A stretch of DNA of 64,000 nt from Mumia flava (GTDB lineage Bacteria; Actinomycetota; Actinomycetes; Propionibacteriales; Nocardioidaceae): the NCBI RefSeq assembly GCF_002797495.1, contig NZ_PGEZ01000002.1, forward strand, positions 806,001 through 870,000, written 5' to 3'. The position numbers and the translations under genes were made by a program. Below the pieces are notes generated by a model. That model was not told the origin of the DNA and did not search any database. It saw only the letters and a list, made by a program, of their open reading frames with translations. Positions 38,500 to 48,059 of this stretch are shown in pieces. Positions within the stretch are counted from its first letter, which is position 1; each line of letters begins with the position of its first letter.

Positions 38500-39339
38500 A
38501 TGACGGTGCGCGAGCAGCTCGGCGCGGTGCTCTTCGCCCGGGTCGCCGGGGACGAGGGGCCGCAGCGGCGCGAGCGCATCCACGGCGAGACCGGGCCGCG
38601 CAGGTTCGGCCGGGACGACCCGATCCAGCGGGTGCACGGCGACGCCGCGATGTTCGTGGGCGGTCTGCGCGCCCTGCTCCTGCAGTCGCTGCACCCGCTC
38701 GCGATGGCCGCAGTCGACCAGCACTCCGGCTTCCGCGGCGACCCGTGGGGTCGGCTGCAGCGGACCAGCGGGTTTCTGGCGGAGACCACGTTCGGCACCG
38801 AGGAGCGCGCGGACCGCGCCGTACGGATCGTGCGGGCGGTGCACGGGCGGATCCGCGGCACCGCGCCGGACGGGCGGCCGTACCGCGCCGACGACCCGCA
38901 CCTGCTGACCTGGGTCCACGTCGCCGAGGCGGACAGCTTCCTCTCGGCCTACGAGCGGTACGGCGGAGGGCGGCTGAGCGCGGCCGAAGCCGACACGTAC
39001 GTCGCGCAGACCGCCGAGATCGCACGCGCGCTCGGCGCCGACGACCCGCCGACCGACGTGACCGGGCTGCGCGCACGGCTCGAGGCGTTCCGCCGGGAGC
39101 TCGAGGGCACGCCCGCCGCTCGCGCGACCGCGCGCTACCTGCTGCTCACCCCGCCGGTGCCGACCGCGCTGCGTCCGGGGTACGCGATGCTGTCCGCGGC
39201 CGCGATCGGGCTGCTCCCCCGCTGGGCACGCAGCCCGCTGCGGCTCCCGTACCTCCCGGTCACCGAGGCGACGTCTGTGCGGGTCGCGGGCCGGATGGCG
39301 ACCTCGACGATCAGGTGGGCGATGCGTCCACCCGGTTGA
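38500..39339 (+). CDS. DUF2236 / MpaB-like protein
   Basis: This 279-residue protein is of the oxygenase MpaB (DUF2236) family. Typical segments are GDAAMFVGGLRALLLQSLHPLAMAAV, the His in DQHSGF, GRLQRTSGFLAETTFG, LLTWVHVAEADSFL and TPPVPTALRPGY. Members include latex-clearing-protein relatives and fungal MpaB-type enzymes, but most actinobacterial copies have no known substrate. It starts ten bases after the PPTase stop, yet the probable leaderless promoter suggests separate transcription. Its end overlaps the converging dehydrogenase gene by 29 bases. Confidence 0.85.
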   Translation: MTVREQLGAVLFARVAGDEGPQRRERIHGETGPRRFGRDDPIQRVHGDAAMFVGGLRALLLQSLHPLAMAAVDQHSGFRGDPWGRLQRTSGFLAETTFGTEERADRAVRIVRAVHGRIRGTAPDGRPYRADDPHLLTWVHVAEADSFLSAYERYGGGRLSAAEADTYVAQTAEIARALGADDPPTDVTGLRARLEAFRRELEGTPAARATARYLLLTPPVPTALRPGYAMLSAAAIGLLPRWARSPLRLPYLPVTEATSVRVAGRMATSTIRWAMRPPG

Positions 39340-40255
39340 GCAGCGGCTCCCCGCTCGCGAACCGGCGCAGCTGCTCGGTCACCAGCCGCAGCACCCGCGG
39401 GCGCATCGCCGACGTGCCGCCGGCGACGTGCGGCGAGATCAGCAAGCCGGGCGCGGACCACAGCGGGTGCCCGTCGGGCAGCGGCTCGGGATCGGTGACG
39501 TCGAGCGCGGCCCGCAGGCGCCCGGTTCCAAGCTCGGCGAGCAGGGCCTCGGTGTCGACGATCGGACCGCGCGCCAGGTTGACCAGGAGCGTGTCGTCCT
39601 TCATCGCGGCCAGGAACTCCGGCCCGACGAGATGCCGCGTCGCGTCGGTGAGCGGCGTGAGCATCACGACGACGTCGGCGTCCGGGAGCAGGTCCGGCAG
39701 GTCGGTGATCGGGTGGACGCCCTCACGGGCCCGCCGCGCCACCCGCACGACGTCGACCTCGAACCCCTCCAGCCGTCGCTCGAGCGCCTCGCCGATGCTC
39801 CCGTACCCCACGATCAGCACCCGCTTGTCCGCCAGCGCCCCGTACTGACGGAACGGCAGCCACTCCCCCCGGTCCTGCGCCCGCACGAAGTCGGGGATCC
39901 GGCGCATCGACGCGATGATCAGCCCGACCCCCAGCTCGGCGGTCGCGGAGTCGTGCACGCCGCGGGCGTTGCAGAGCGTCACGCCGTCCGGGATCAGGTG
40001 CGCGATCCCGTCCGTACCGGCCGACTGCGCCTGGATCACCCGCAGCCGCGGCATCCGCGGCACGATCCGGTCGATCGGCAGCGCCAAACCGTACGGCAGC
40101 ACCCACAGCTCGACGTCCTCGATGTCGTCGGGCACCTGATCGAGGGTGCCGGCGCCGGCGGCGTCGCGGGCGCCCCCGTCGTACCGGGTGAAGCTGTACG
40201 TCGTCGGCAGCGGTCCCAGCTCGTCGGGCCGGAACGGCATCATCACGAGACTCAT
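39311..40255 (-). CDS. D-2-hydroxyacid dehydrogenase (NAD)
   Basis: This 314-residue protein shows the nucleotide-binding VLIVGYGSIGEAL, the substrate arginine in NLARGPIVDTEAL, the acid region DVTDPEPLP and the catalytic histidine in SPHVAGGTS. It would interconvert a 2-oxo acid and a D-2-hydroxy acid. The specific substrate is not readable. It is convergent with the DUF2236 gene and divergent from the hydrolase gene. Confidence 0.92.
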   Translation of the reverse strand: MSLVMMPFRPDELGPLPTTYSFTRYDGGARDAAGAGTLDQVPDDIEDVELWVLPYGLALPIDRIVPRMPRLRVIQAQSAGTDGIAHLIPDGVTLCNARGVHDSATAELGVGLIIASMRRIPDFVRAQDRGEWLPFRQYGALADKRVLIVGYGSIGEALERRLEGFEVDVVRVARRAREGVHPITDLPDLLPDADVVVMLTPLTDATRHLVGPEFLAAMKDDTLLVNLARGPIVDTEALLAELGTGRLRAALDVTDPEPLPDGHPLWSAPGLLISPHVAGGTSAMRPRVLRLVTEQLRRFASGEPLLNRVDASPT

Positions 40256-40341
40256 GCCCGCAGCGTACGGGTCGGTGCTTGCCCCGCTGCTCCCCGCGGC
40301 GCGGCCGCCACCGTGCCCGCAATCGTGACAGTGACGATGTC

Positions 40342-41244
40342 ATGGACAATGGCACCGTGCCCTCCACCACGACCAGCCGGCTGACCCCGCGCCACTTCGA
40401 CGTGCTCAGCGACGACGGCACGCGGATCCGCGCGTGGACCAACGACGCCGACGGCCCAGCGGTGCTGCTCTGCAACGGCCTCGGCACCAGCCCGTACGCG
40501 TGGCCGGCGCTGCTGTCCGCGGACTGCGGTGTGCGGGTGGTGTCGTGGTACCACCGCGGGATCGGCGGGTCCGAGCGCCCGGTGGATCCGGAGCGGGTCG
40601 GCGTCGGCGCCGGGATCGAGGACGCGCTCGCCGTGATGGCCGCGGCCGATGTCGAGCGGGCGACCCTGCTCGGCTGGTCGATCGGCGTGAACCACGCCTT
40701 CGAGATCGCCGTACGGTGGCCCGCGCGGGCCGACGCCGTCATGGCGGTCGCCGGGGTCCCGGGCGACACCTTCGCCACGATGCTGGCGCCGTTCCGTCTA
40801 CCCCGTCCGGTGAACCGCCGGATCGCGCTCGGGATGGTCGGGGCGTTCTCCGCGGCCGGCCCTGCGATGACGCCCGTGACCCGGCAGCTCCACCGCGTAC
40901 CCGGCCTGGTCGACGTGGTGCGGCACACCGGGTTCATGTTCCCGCGGGCCGACCGTGCCGACGTACGCGCGACCGTGGAGGCGTTCCTCGACGTCGACGT
41001 GCGCTGGTACATGCACCTCGCCCGCCACGCCGCACGGCATCCGCGGGTCAGCCTGTCGCAGGTCCGGCAGCCGACCACGTTCGTCGCGGGGCGCTGGGAC
41101 GTGCTCGCGGGCGCGCGCGACATGCGCAGCGCCTCCGAGCGGATCGACGGGGCGCGGTTCGTCGAGCTCGCCGCGTCGCACTTCCTCCCGCTGGAGCGGC
41201 CTGACGAGGTGCACGCCGAGCTGCTCGCGCTGATCGGCCGCTAG
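40342..41244 (+). CDS. Alpha/beta hydrolase
   Basis: This 300-residue protein starts at ATG 40342; GTG 40357 is an alternative. It shows the oxyanion region LLCNGLGTSPYAW, the nucleophile elbow GWSIG, the acid in AGRWDVLAG and the histidine in ASHFLPLE. It resembles haloperoxidase/esterase-like hydrolases of actinobacteria. No specific substrate is indicated by sequence or neighbours. Confidence 0.85.
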   Translation: MDNGTVPSTTTSRLTPRHFDVLSDDGTRIRAWTNDADGPAVLLCNGLGTSPYAWPALLSADCGVRVVSWYHRGIGGSERPVDPERVGVGAGIEDALAVMAAADVERATLLGWSIGVNHAFEIAVRWPARADAVMAVAGVPGDTFATMLAPFRLPRPVNRRIALGMVGAFSAAGPAMTPVTRQLHRVPGLVDVVRHTGFMFPRADRADVRATVEAFLDVDVRWYMHLARHAARHPRVSLSQVRQPTTFVAGRWDVLAGARDMRSASERIDGARFVELAASHFLPLERPDEVHAELLALIGR

Positions 41245-41260
41245 CGTCGGCGGCGTGCCC

Positions 41261-41266
41261 TAGGAT
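41261..41266 (+). promoter_or_regulatory. -10 box, probable leaderless start
   Basis: TAGGAT lies seven bases before the ATG at 41274, and no ribosome binding site is present. Confidence 0.4.
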
Positions 41267-41273
41267 CACGCGC

Positions 41274-41870
41274 ATGTCCCGACGCGCCGTGCGACCCGAC
41301 AGCGTCGTGATCCGGCCGCGCTCGGGGGCCGGCAGCTCGTCGTTGATGCGCGGGGTGGTCCTCGTGCTGGTCGCCAACAGCGCCGGCGTCGTCATGCTGA
41401 GCCTGTCCGGCGGTTTCGCGATCTGGCTGCTGAACCTCGGCCTCCTGGCGATCGGCATCGGGCGCATCGTGACGGTCCTCTGGTCGCGCACCACCCGCGT
41501 CCGCGCCGTGCCAGGATCGCTGCGGGTCACCCGGTGGGCTTCACCGCCGATCCTGATCGCGACCGGCACTGCCCGCGGCCTGCTGGGACGCGACCCGGCC
41601 ACGAAGCGTCCCGTGCTGATCGTGATGTCCGCCGACGGTCGGCGGGTCCGGCTCGGCTCTGACACCTGGGACGAGCAGGACCTCCGTACGGTGGCGGAGC
41701 TGGGCGAGTTCGATGAGGACCCGACCGTGGTCCGGACCGAGGAGTGGGAGGCGCGCCTTCCGGGCAGCACGACGTGGCTCGAGCGGCACCCGCTCGGAGG
41801 GCTCGAGATGACGATGGCGCTCGTGGCGGCGACGATCACCCTTGCGACCGCGATCGGGGCGACGGGATGA
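41274..41870 (+). CDS. Membrane protein, tandem paralog 1
   Basis: This 198-residue protein of unknown function has two N-terminal membrane segments (about 23-62), a cytoplasmic-looking middle with RVTRWASPPILIATGTARGL, and a conserved tail WEARLPGSTTWLERHPLGG before a C-terminal membrane segment. The middle and tail recur in the next two genes, so the three form a recent local family. The fold resembles PH-like domains in size and placement, but I cannot assign one. It is probably co-transcribed with paralog 2. Confidence 0.75.
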   Translation: MSRRAVRPDSVVIRPRSGAGSSSLMRGVVLVLVANSAGVVMLSLSGGFAIWLLNLGLLAIGIGRIVTVLWSRTTRVRAVPGSLRVTRWASPPILIATGTARGLLGRDPATKRPVLIVMSADGRRVRLGSDTWDEQDLRTVAELGEFDEDPTVVRTEEWEARLPGSTTWLERHPLGGLEMTMALVAATITLATAIGATG

Positions 41871-41900
41871 CGGGAGCGACAGTATGACGGGAGCGCCGGG

Positions 41901-42500
41901 ATGACCACGCTGGGACCGGTCGAGCAGATCGAGCTGCGCCCGACGATCGCGTCTCGTCGTGGCGAGATCGTGCGGCAGGCGGTGTTCGCCACGACGTTCC
42001 TCGGGCTCCTCGCGCTCGTGCTTCGACCGCCCGAGATCGTCGTTCCGCTGATCGCAATCGCCGTCGTCAGCGCGCTTCTGGTCATCGGGCAGCGCGTTGC
42101 CGACCGCCGTTATCGCAGCCGCGCCCGGATTCTCCTCGCTCCCGGGTGGATCTCGTACATCCGGGAGGCTGCACCGCAGACGCTCGTGCGGATCGAATCC
42201 AGCCATGGACTGGTCGGTCGGGAGCCGGGCACGGGACACGCTCAGCTCGTGGTGGTCAGTGACGACGGGAGCCGGCTGCTCCGCCTGCGGTCCGACCGGT
42301 GGTCGGAGTCGGACCTGGAGTCGATCGCCCGCACCTGCGGGTACGCGATCGACCCGTCCATGAAGCGCGCACGGGACTGGGAGGCGCGGCTACCCGGGAG
42401 CACGGCTTGGTTCGAACGGCATCCGGCTGGGCTCCTCGCCGTGATCCTGATCGGCATGATCGCGGTCTTCGGTCTCGTGATGCCGACGGCGCCGCTCTGA
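41901..42500 (+). CDS. Membrane protein, tandem paralog 2
   Basis: This 199-residue protein aligns with its neighbours: VEQIELRPTI at the start, paired membrane segments (about 27-63), RARILLAPGWISYIREAAPQ, HGLVGREPGTGHAQLVVVSDDGSR and the tail WEARLPGSTAWFERHPAG before a last membrane segment. Function is unknown. It is 30 bases after paralog 1. Confidence 0.75.
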   Translation: MTTLGPVEQIELRPTIASRRGEIVRQAVFATTFLGLLALVLRPPEIVVPLIAIAVVSALLVIGQRVADRRYRSRARILLAPGWISYIREAAPQTLVRIESSHGLVGREPGTGHAQLVVVSDDGSRLLRLRSDRWSESDLESIARTCGYAIDPSMKRARDWEARLPGSTAWFERHPAGLLAVILIGMIAVFGLVMPTAPL

Positions 42501-42525
42501 GCCGCCGCGCGCCGCCGGCGTTGCG

Positions 42526-42531
42526 TACGCT
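42526..42531 (+). promoter_or_regulatory. -10 box, probable leaderless start
   Basis: TACGCT lies seven bases before GTG 42539, the same spacing as at paralog 1. This supports that start for paralog 3. Confidence 0.4.
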
Positions 42532-42538
42532 GTCCCGG

Positions 42539-43180
42539 GTGCACCCCCAGCAGCCGTCCGATCCCCCCACGGAGCGGGAGCCCCGACCGCCGGTGTCGCA
42601 CGAGGTCGAGCTGCGCCCGAGCCTGCGGCAGTACCGCTCCCAGGTTGGTCAACGTGCGCTGATCGTCGTTCCCTTGATCGCGGTCTACGCGTTCATCGTG
42701 ATCGACTCGGTCGTCGGTCTCGTCGTCGTCGGAGCCGCACTCCTCGTGCTCGTCCCCGCCGTGGTCCTGTGGACGATCCGTTACGCCCGGACCGCGCGAC
42801 TCCAGCTCAGGCCCGGCTGGATCCGCTACACCCGGTGGAACGGGAACCCGGTCGTGATCGAGGTCGCCCGCACCAGGGGCCTGCTCGCACGCCAACCCGC
42901 AAGCAGCCACTCCCGGCTGATGATCGTCGCAGCCGACGGCAGCCGACTGGCCCGGCTCAACGCTGATCTGTGGACCGAACGTGACCTCCGCAGGGCCGCA
43001 GACCTGTGCGGATACCCGCACGACCCGACCGTGCGGAGCGCGAAGGACTGGGAGGCGCGGCTCCCGGGGAGCACGACCTGGATCGACCGGCATCCGATCG
43101 TGACCGGGATCGCGATCGCCGGAGTGATCGTCGCGCTGATCCTCTTCTCCGTCGCGTTCTCGATGGCGTTCCCGATCTGA
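42539..43180 (+). CDS. Membrane protein, tandem paralog 3
   Basis: This 213-residue protein is counted from GTG 42539. GTG 42593 would give 195 residues, closer to the paralogs. It shares SHEVELRPSLRQYRSQ with paralog 2 at the start, paired membrane segments, LQLRPGWIRYTRWNGNPVVI, ARTRGLLARQPASSHSRLM and the tail WEARLPGSTTWIDRHP. Function is unknown. The leaderless-type -10 suggests its own promoter. Confidence 0.72.
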   Translation: MHPQQPSDPPTEREPRPPVSHEVELRPSLRQYRSQVGQRALIVVPLIAVYAFIVIDSVVGLVVVGAALLVLVPAVVLWTIRYARTARLQLRPGWIRYTRWNGNPVVIEVARTRGLLARQPASSHSRLMIVAADGSRLARLNADLWTERDLRRAADLCGYPHDPTVRSAKDWEARLPGSTTWIDRHPIVTGIAIAGVIVALILFSVAFSMAFPI

Positions 43181-43184
43181 GCGC

Positions 43185-43212
43185 GACCCCCGCGACCGCA
43201 CTGGTCGGGGTC
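43185..43212 (+). terminator. Candidate hairpin after paralog array
   Basis: GACCCCCGCGACC can pair with GGTCGGGGTC across GCACT with a small bulge, four bases after the stop of paralog 3. There is no T-run. Confidence 0.45.
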
Positions 43213-43252
43213 GGCCGACCACCGTTGTGCAGCACCGTCCGGCTCGACGGAG

Positions 43253-43435
43253 ATGCCTGCGTGTGCGCCACCCGTACGGACATGCCTGCGTTGCGTACCC
43301 GGTGGCGGTTCGTACGCAGGCACGTCCGTGGTCCGCGGCGGCGCCGTGACGGTCATGCCTGCGTACGGGCCGGACTGCGGTCGCCTTCGCAGGCATCTGC
43401 GTCGCCGGGCGCAGCAGCTGTCGCGATGCAGGCAC
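43253..43435. repeat. Six copies of a 10-base motif, three in each orientation
   Basis: ATGCCTGCGT or near copies start at 43253, 43282 and 43355 on the plus strand. Reverse-complement copies lie at 43314-43323, 43387-43396 and 43426-43435. Spacing is 29-41 bases. Several copies extend into GTACG or CGGAC flanks. They fill most of the gap between converging paralog 3 and gatB, and no gene is visible there. Confidence 0.6.
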
Positions 43436-43473
43436 ATCCGCGGAAGCGACCCGCCGGTCCGAACCGCTTCGCG

Positions 43474-45003
43474 TCAGGTCAGGCGTTCGAGGATGAGCTC
43501 GCGGACGCGGCCGGCGTCGGCCTGCCCGCGCATCTCCTTCATCACCGCACCGATCAGCGCGCCGGCGGCCGCGACCTTGCCGCCACGGATCTTGTCTGCG
43601 ACGTCCGGGTTCGCTTCGATCGCGCGATCGACCGCGGCGGTCAGCGCACCGTCGTCCGAGACCACCTCGAGCCCACGCGCGGCCACGATCTCCTCGGGCG
43701 TCCCCTCACCGGCGACCAGACCGTCGAACACCTGACGCGCCAGCTTGTCGTTGATCCGCTTGGCGTCGACGAGACCCTGGACCTGCGCGACCTGTTCCGG
43801 CGTGACGCCGAGCTCGTCGAGCGCGACGTCGGTGTCGTTCGCGCGCCGCGCCAGCTCGCCGAGCCACCACTTGCGCGCCGACGCCGGCGACGTCCCGGCG
43901 GCCACGGTCTGCTCGACGAGGTCCAGCGCGCCCGCGCCGACGACGTCACGCATCTCGAGGTCCGAGTAGCCCCACTCGCCCTGCAGCCGCGCCCGGCGCG
44001 CGGCCGGCGGCTCCGGGAGCGTGCCGCGGAGCTCCTCGACCCACGCGTCCGACGGCGCCACCGGCACCAGGTCGGGCTCGGGGAAGTAGCGGTAGTCCTC
44101 CGCGTCGGACTTCTCGCGCCCGGACGTGGTCTCGCCGGTGTCCTCGTGGAAGTGCCGCGTCTCCTGAACCACCTTCTGGCCGGCGTCGAGGATGCCCGCG
44201 TGGCGCGCCGCCTCGTACCGCACCGCGCGCTCGACCGAGCGCAGCGAGTTCACGTTCTTGGTCTCCGAGCGCGTCCCGAAGACCTCCGACCCGATCGGCA
44301 TCAGCGACAGGTTGACGTCACAGCGCATCGAGCCCTGCTCCATCCGCACGTCGGACACGTCGAGGGCACGGATCAGCTCCCGCAGGTGCGCGACGTACGC
44401 CTTGGCGACGGCGGGCGCGTGCTCGCCGGCACCGGTGATCGGCTTCGTGACGATCTCGATCAGCGGGATGCCGGCGCGGTTGTAGTCGACCAGCGAGTAC
44501 TCGGCGCCGTGGATCCGGCCGGTGGAGCCGCCGACGTGCAGCGACTTGCCGGTGTCCTCCTCCATGTGCGCGCGCTCGATCTCCACCCGGAACGTCTTCG
44601 GGCCGTCCTCGGTGTCGACGGTGACGTCGGTCCAGCCGTCGAACGCGATCGGCTCGTCGTACTGCGACGTCTGGAAGTTCTTCGGCATGTCCGGGTAGAA
44701 GTAGTTCTTCCGGGCGAACCGCGACCACGGCGCGATCGAGCAGTTCAGGGCGAGGCCGATCCGGATCGCCGACTCCACGGCCTTCCCGTTGACCACCGGC
44801 AGCGCACCGGGCAGGCCGAGGCAGGTCGGGCAGACCTGGGTGTTCGGCTCCGCACCGAAGACCGTCGAGCAGCCGCAGAACATCTTCGACGCGGTGTTGA
44901 GCTCGACGTGGACCTCCAGGCCCATCACCGGCTCGTAGCGGGTCAGCGCCTCGTCGAACGGCACCAGCTCGGTCGGCGCCTGATCGGTTCGTGTCTGCGT
45001 CAT
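43474..45003 (-). CDS. gatB: Asp-tRNA(Asn)/Glu-tRNA(Gln) amidotransferase subunit B
   Basis: This 509-residue GatB shows [78 protein letters not shown] and [10 protein letters not shown], and the C-terminal tRNA-binding domain reads [20 protein letters not shown]. The GatCAB complex amidates misacylated Glu-tRNA(Gln) or Asp-tRNA(Asn). The ATG overlaps the gatA stop (ATGA), and GGAGG precedes it. The gene order C-A-B is standard in actinobacteria. Confidence 0.98.
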   Translation of the reverse strand: MTQTRTDQAPTELVPFDEALTRYEPVMGLEVHVELNTASKMFCGCSTVFGAEPNTQVCPTCLGLPGALPVVNGKAVESAIRIGLALNCSIAPWSRFARKNYFYPDMPKNFQTSQYDEPIAFDGWTDVTVDTEDGPKTFRVEIERAHMEEDTGKSLHVGGSTGRIHGAEYSLVDYNRAGIPLIEIVTKPITGAGEHAPAVAKAYVAHLRELIRALDVSDVRMEQGSMRCDVNLSLMPIGSEVFGTRSETKNVNSLRSVERAVRYEAARHAGILDAGQKVVQETRHFHEDTGETTSGREKSDAEDYRYFPEPDLVPVAPSDAWVEELRGTLPEPPAARRARLQGEWGYSDLEMRDVVGAGALDLVEQTVAAGTSPASARKWWLGELARRANDTDVALDELGVTPEQVAQVQGLVDAKRINDKLARQVFDGLVAGEGTPEEIVAARGLEVVSDDGALTAAVDRAIEANPDVADKIRGGKVAAAGALIGAVMKEMRGQADAGRVRELILERLT

Positions 45004-46508
45004 GCCCGCACCTCCAGCTCCGGGGCCTTCGCCAGCAGCGGGCCGCCCCACTGCTCGATGAGCATCCGCTCGAGCGCCGCGCCCACGTTGTACAGCCGGT
45101 CGTCGGCCATCGCCGGTGCCAGCACCTGGAGGCCGACCGGCAGCCCGTCCTCCTCCGCGACGCCGACCGGCAGGGACAGGCCCGGGATGCCGGCGAGGTT
45201 CGCCGGGATCGTCGCGACGTCCTGCAGGTACATCGACATCGGGTCGTCCAGCTTGTCGCCCAGCTTGAACGCCGTCGTCGGGGACGTCGGCGAGACCAGC
45301 ACGTCGACCTGCTCGAAGGCGGCGTCGAAGTCGCGCGCGATCAGCGTGCGGACCTTCTGTGCCGAGCCGTAGTAGGCGTCGTAGTAGCCGCTCGACAGGG
45401 CGTACGTGCCGATGATGATCCGGCGCTTCACCTCGTCGCCGAAGCCCGCCTCGCGGGTCGCGGTCATCACCTGCTCGGCGCTCGGCGCGGCCACGCCGGA
45501 CGGCGCCGTACGCAGGCCGTAGCGCATCGCGTCGAAGCGGGCGAGGTTGCTGCTCGCCTCGCTCGGCAGGATCAGGTAGTACGTCGACAGGGCGTACTCG
45601 AAGCTCGGGCACGACACCTCGACGACCTCGGCCCCGGCCTTCGTCAGCAGCTCCACGGCCTCGTCGAAGCGAGCCCGGACGCCCGGCTGGTAGCCCTCAC
45701 CACCGAGCTCGCGGACCACGCCGATCCGCAGCCCCGCGACGTCCGCGCGACGCGCCGCCTCCACCACCGGCGGTACGGGGCGGTCGATGCTGGTCGAGTC
45801 CATCGGGTCGTGGCCGCCGATCACGTCGTGCAGCAGCGCCGCGTCGAGGACCGAGCGGGTCACGGGACCGGCCTGGTCCAGCGAGCTCGCCAGCGCGATC
45901 AGGCCGTAGCGCGACACCCCGCCGTACGTCGGCTTGACGCCGACCGTGCCGGTCACGGCAGCGGGCTGGCGGATCGAGCCGCCGGTGTCCGTGCCGATCG
46001 CCAGCGGCGCCTCGTACGCGCCCACGGCCGCCGCGGAGCCGCCACCGGAACCACCGGGGATCCGCTCGCGGTCCCACGGGTTGCGGGTCGGACCGTACGC
46101 GGAGTGCTCGGTCGACGAGCCCATCGCGAACTCGTCCATGTTGGTCTTGCCGAGGATCGGGAGTCCGGCCGCGCGGAGCCGCTTGGTCACGGTCGCGTCG
46201 TACGGCGGGACCCAGCCCTCGAGGATCCGGGACCCGGCGGTGGTGGTCAGGCCCTCGGTCGTCACGACGTCCTTGACGGCGATCGGCACGCCCGCGAGGG
46301 GGTGCAGCGACTCGCCGGCCGCGCGGCGCTCGTCGATCGCGCGGGCCGTGGCCAGCGCAGCCTCGTCGTCGCGGGCCAGGAAGGCGTTGAGGTCGCCGTC
46401 GACCGCGTCGATGCGGTCCAGGTGCGCCTGCGTCACCTCGACCGACGACAGCTCACCCGAGGCCAGGGCCGCGGCGATGTCCGCCGCGCTCATCCGGATC
46501 ACGCTCAC
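45000..46508 (-). CDS. gatA: Asp-tRNA(Asn)/Glu-tRNA(Gln) amidotransferase subunit A
   Basis: This 502-residue amidase-signature protein supplies ammonia from glutamine to GatB. The catalytic Lys is in [12 protein letters not shown] and the serines are in [13 protein letters not shown] and [13 protein letters not shown] chose GTG 46508 ([18 protein letters not shown]) because it overlaps the gatC stop as GTGA and matches the family N-terminus. The ATG five codons later is a weaker choice. Confidence 0.98.
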   Translation of the reverse strand: MSVIRMSAADIAAALASGELSSVEVTQAHLDRIDAVDGDLNAFLARDDEAALATARAIDERRAAGESLHPLAGVPIAVKDVVTTEGLTTTAGSRILEGWVPPYDATVTKRLRAAGLPILGKTNMDEFAMGSSTEHSAYGPTRNPWDRERIPGGSGGGSAAAVGAYEAPLAIGTDTGGSIRQPAAVTGTVGVKPTYGGVSRYGLIALASSLDQAGPVTRSVLDAALLHDVIGGHDPMDSTSIDRPVPPVVEAARRADVAGLRIGVVRELGGEGYQPGVRARFDEAVELLTKAGAEVVEVSCPSFEYALSTYYLILPSEASSNLARFDAMRYGLRTAPSGVAAPSAEQVMTATREAGFGDEVKRRIIIGTYALSSGYYDAYYGSAQKVRTLIARDFDAAFEQVDVLVSPTSPTTAFKLGDKLDDPMSMYLQDVATIPANLAGIPGLSLPVGVAEEDGLPVGLQVLAPAMADDRLYNVGAALERMLIEQWGGPLLAKAPELEVRA

Positions 46509-46807
46509 TGCTCCTCCCCCAGGATCCGCGGGACGGCGAACCGCTGCTGCTCGACGGCCGGGGCCATCGCCAGCGCCTGCTCCGGGGTGAGTCCGCCGGT
46601 GACGACGTCGTCGCGGAAGACGTTCGAGAGCGGCACGGCGTGCGAGGTCGGCGGCACGTCGGCCGACGCGACCTCCGAGACCTGGGCGACCGAGTCGAGA
46701 ATGACCTGGAGCTCGGGTGTGAGTCGGTCCAGCTCGGCGTCGGTGAGGTCGATGCGCGCCAGGTCGGCCAGCTTGGCCACGTCGGCGCGCGTGATCCCGT
46801 CGGACAC
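46505..46807 (-). CDS. gatC: Asp-tRNA(Asn)/Glu-tRNA(Gln) amidotransferase subunit C
   Basis: This 100-residue GatC stabilises the GatA-GatB pair. It shows the N-terminal helix [21 protein letters not shown], the conserved [17 protein letters not shown] and [20 protein letters not shown] start with GGAGGAG five bases upstream. First gene of the gatCAB operon. Confidence 0.97.
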   Translation of the reverse strand: MSDGITRADVAKLADLARIDLTDAELDRLTPELQVILDSVAQVSEVASADVPPTSHAVPLSNVFRDDVVTGGLTPEQALAMAPAVEQQRFAVPRILGEEQ

Positions 46808-46984
46808 GGCGTCTCCTCCGAAGGGTTGGGTGGGTACCGACCCATCCTAGGGTCTGCGGCCTGAGCGGCCGCGACCGCTCCCGACGCCCACCCGACGCCC
46901 GACGCGGCGGCTGCTGGGCGAACCTGCGGACAGCGCGTGAGGGGGCGCGGTACGTTCCGTTCACCGTTCTCTGGAGGGAGATCC

Positions 46985-48028
46985 ATGCGTACCCGTCCCC
47001 CACGCATCCGCGCCGCCACCGCCACCGTCGTGACGGCGGCCGCCGGGCTGACCGCGGCGCTGCTCGCGACCACCCCGGCCGACGCCGCACCCGTCCCGGT
47101 CGTGCTCCCCATCAGCGGCACCACGACCCTCGCGAACCCCCTCGCCGGCGGCGCCGTGCTCACGATGCCCGAGGGCGCTCGGCTGCGCGGCGACTTCGAC
47201 CTCGCCACGAGCGGGGTCACGGGGACGATGGAGATCCCCGAGATCACCGCGAAGGTCCGTGCGCTGGGTCTCCCGTGGATCGGCGACACCACGTCGACGG
47301 TCGTCCTCGAACCGATCGGCGACACCGTCGCCGTCGTCGGGGACGGTGGGATCGTCACCGCCGACACGACCTTCCGGATCGCCCTTCCCGACGTCCGCAG
47401 CGACCTGCCGCTGCTGCGCCTGATCAACCTCGGCGGCCCGACCTGCCGGACCGGCGACGTCACCGCGCGGCTGGTCAGCAGCGAGCCGTTCAGCCTGACC
47501 GACCCGATCGCGATGTCCGCCGCGTTCACGATCGGCGACCTCCACGGGTGCCCGGACGTGCTGGGCCTCCCGGCCGGCGACTGGCTGCTCAGCACCCTGC
47601 TGTCCGGCGACGGCAACCGGCTCGACCTCACGGTCGGGCCGATCTCCCCCGACCCCGACGCGCCGACACCGACCGAACCGACCCCGACGGAACCGACCCC
47701 CACCGTGCCACCGAAGCCGCCCGTCGTGAAGCCGCCGACGAAGGTCGCCTCCACCACGACGGCGACGACCACGGCCGTACGGTACGGGCGCAAGGCCAGG
47801 ATCCGCGTCCGCGTGCGCTCCTCGCGGACCGCGACCGGGGTCGTACGGGTGCGCAAGGGCGCGAAGGCGCTGGGTTCGCACCGCCTGCGGTCGGGCCGCG
47901 CGACCGTCACGCTGCGGCGCAAGAGCCTGCGGGTCGGTCGCCACTGGCTGACGGTGGTCTATCCGGGCAGCGCGAAGGTCAAGGCCTCGAAGACCACGGT
48001 CGTGCTGCGGGTGAAGAAGCGCCGCTGA
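46985..48028 (+). CDS. Secreted protein with Ig-like C-terminal domain
   Basis: This 347-residue protein has an ATG with GGAGGGAG upstream. A signal peptide (1-36) ends ATTPADA-AP. Residues 37 to about 220 form a domain of unknown function with one probable disulfide pair (GGPTCRTGD and HGCPDV). A Thr/Pro/Glu linker with TPTEP repeats (about 221-250) leads to a bacterial Ig-like domain (about 255-347) of the kind with [15 protein letters not shown]. It probably sits in or beyond the cell wall. The DNA of the linker is repetitive. Confidence 0.82.
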   Translation: MRTRPPRIRAATATVVTAAAGLTAALLATTPADAAPVPVVLPISGTTTLANPLAGGAVLTMPEGARLRGDFDLATSGVTGTMEIPEITAKVRALGLPWIGDTTSTVVLEPIGDTVAVVGDGGIVTADTTFRIALPDVRSDLPLLRLINLGGPTCRTGDVTARLVSSEPFSLTDPIAMSAAFTIGDLHGCPDVLGLPAGDWLLSTLLSGDGNRLDLTVGPISPDPDAPTPTEPTPTEPTPTVPPKPPVVKPPTKVASTTTATTTAVRYGRKARIRVRVRSSRTATGVVRVRKGAKALGSHRLRSGRATVTLRRKSLRVGRHWLTVVYPGSAKVKASKTTVVLRVKKRR

Positions 48029-48059
48029 CCGCGGCCGCCACGTCGAGGCGGTCCGCCGG

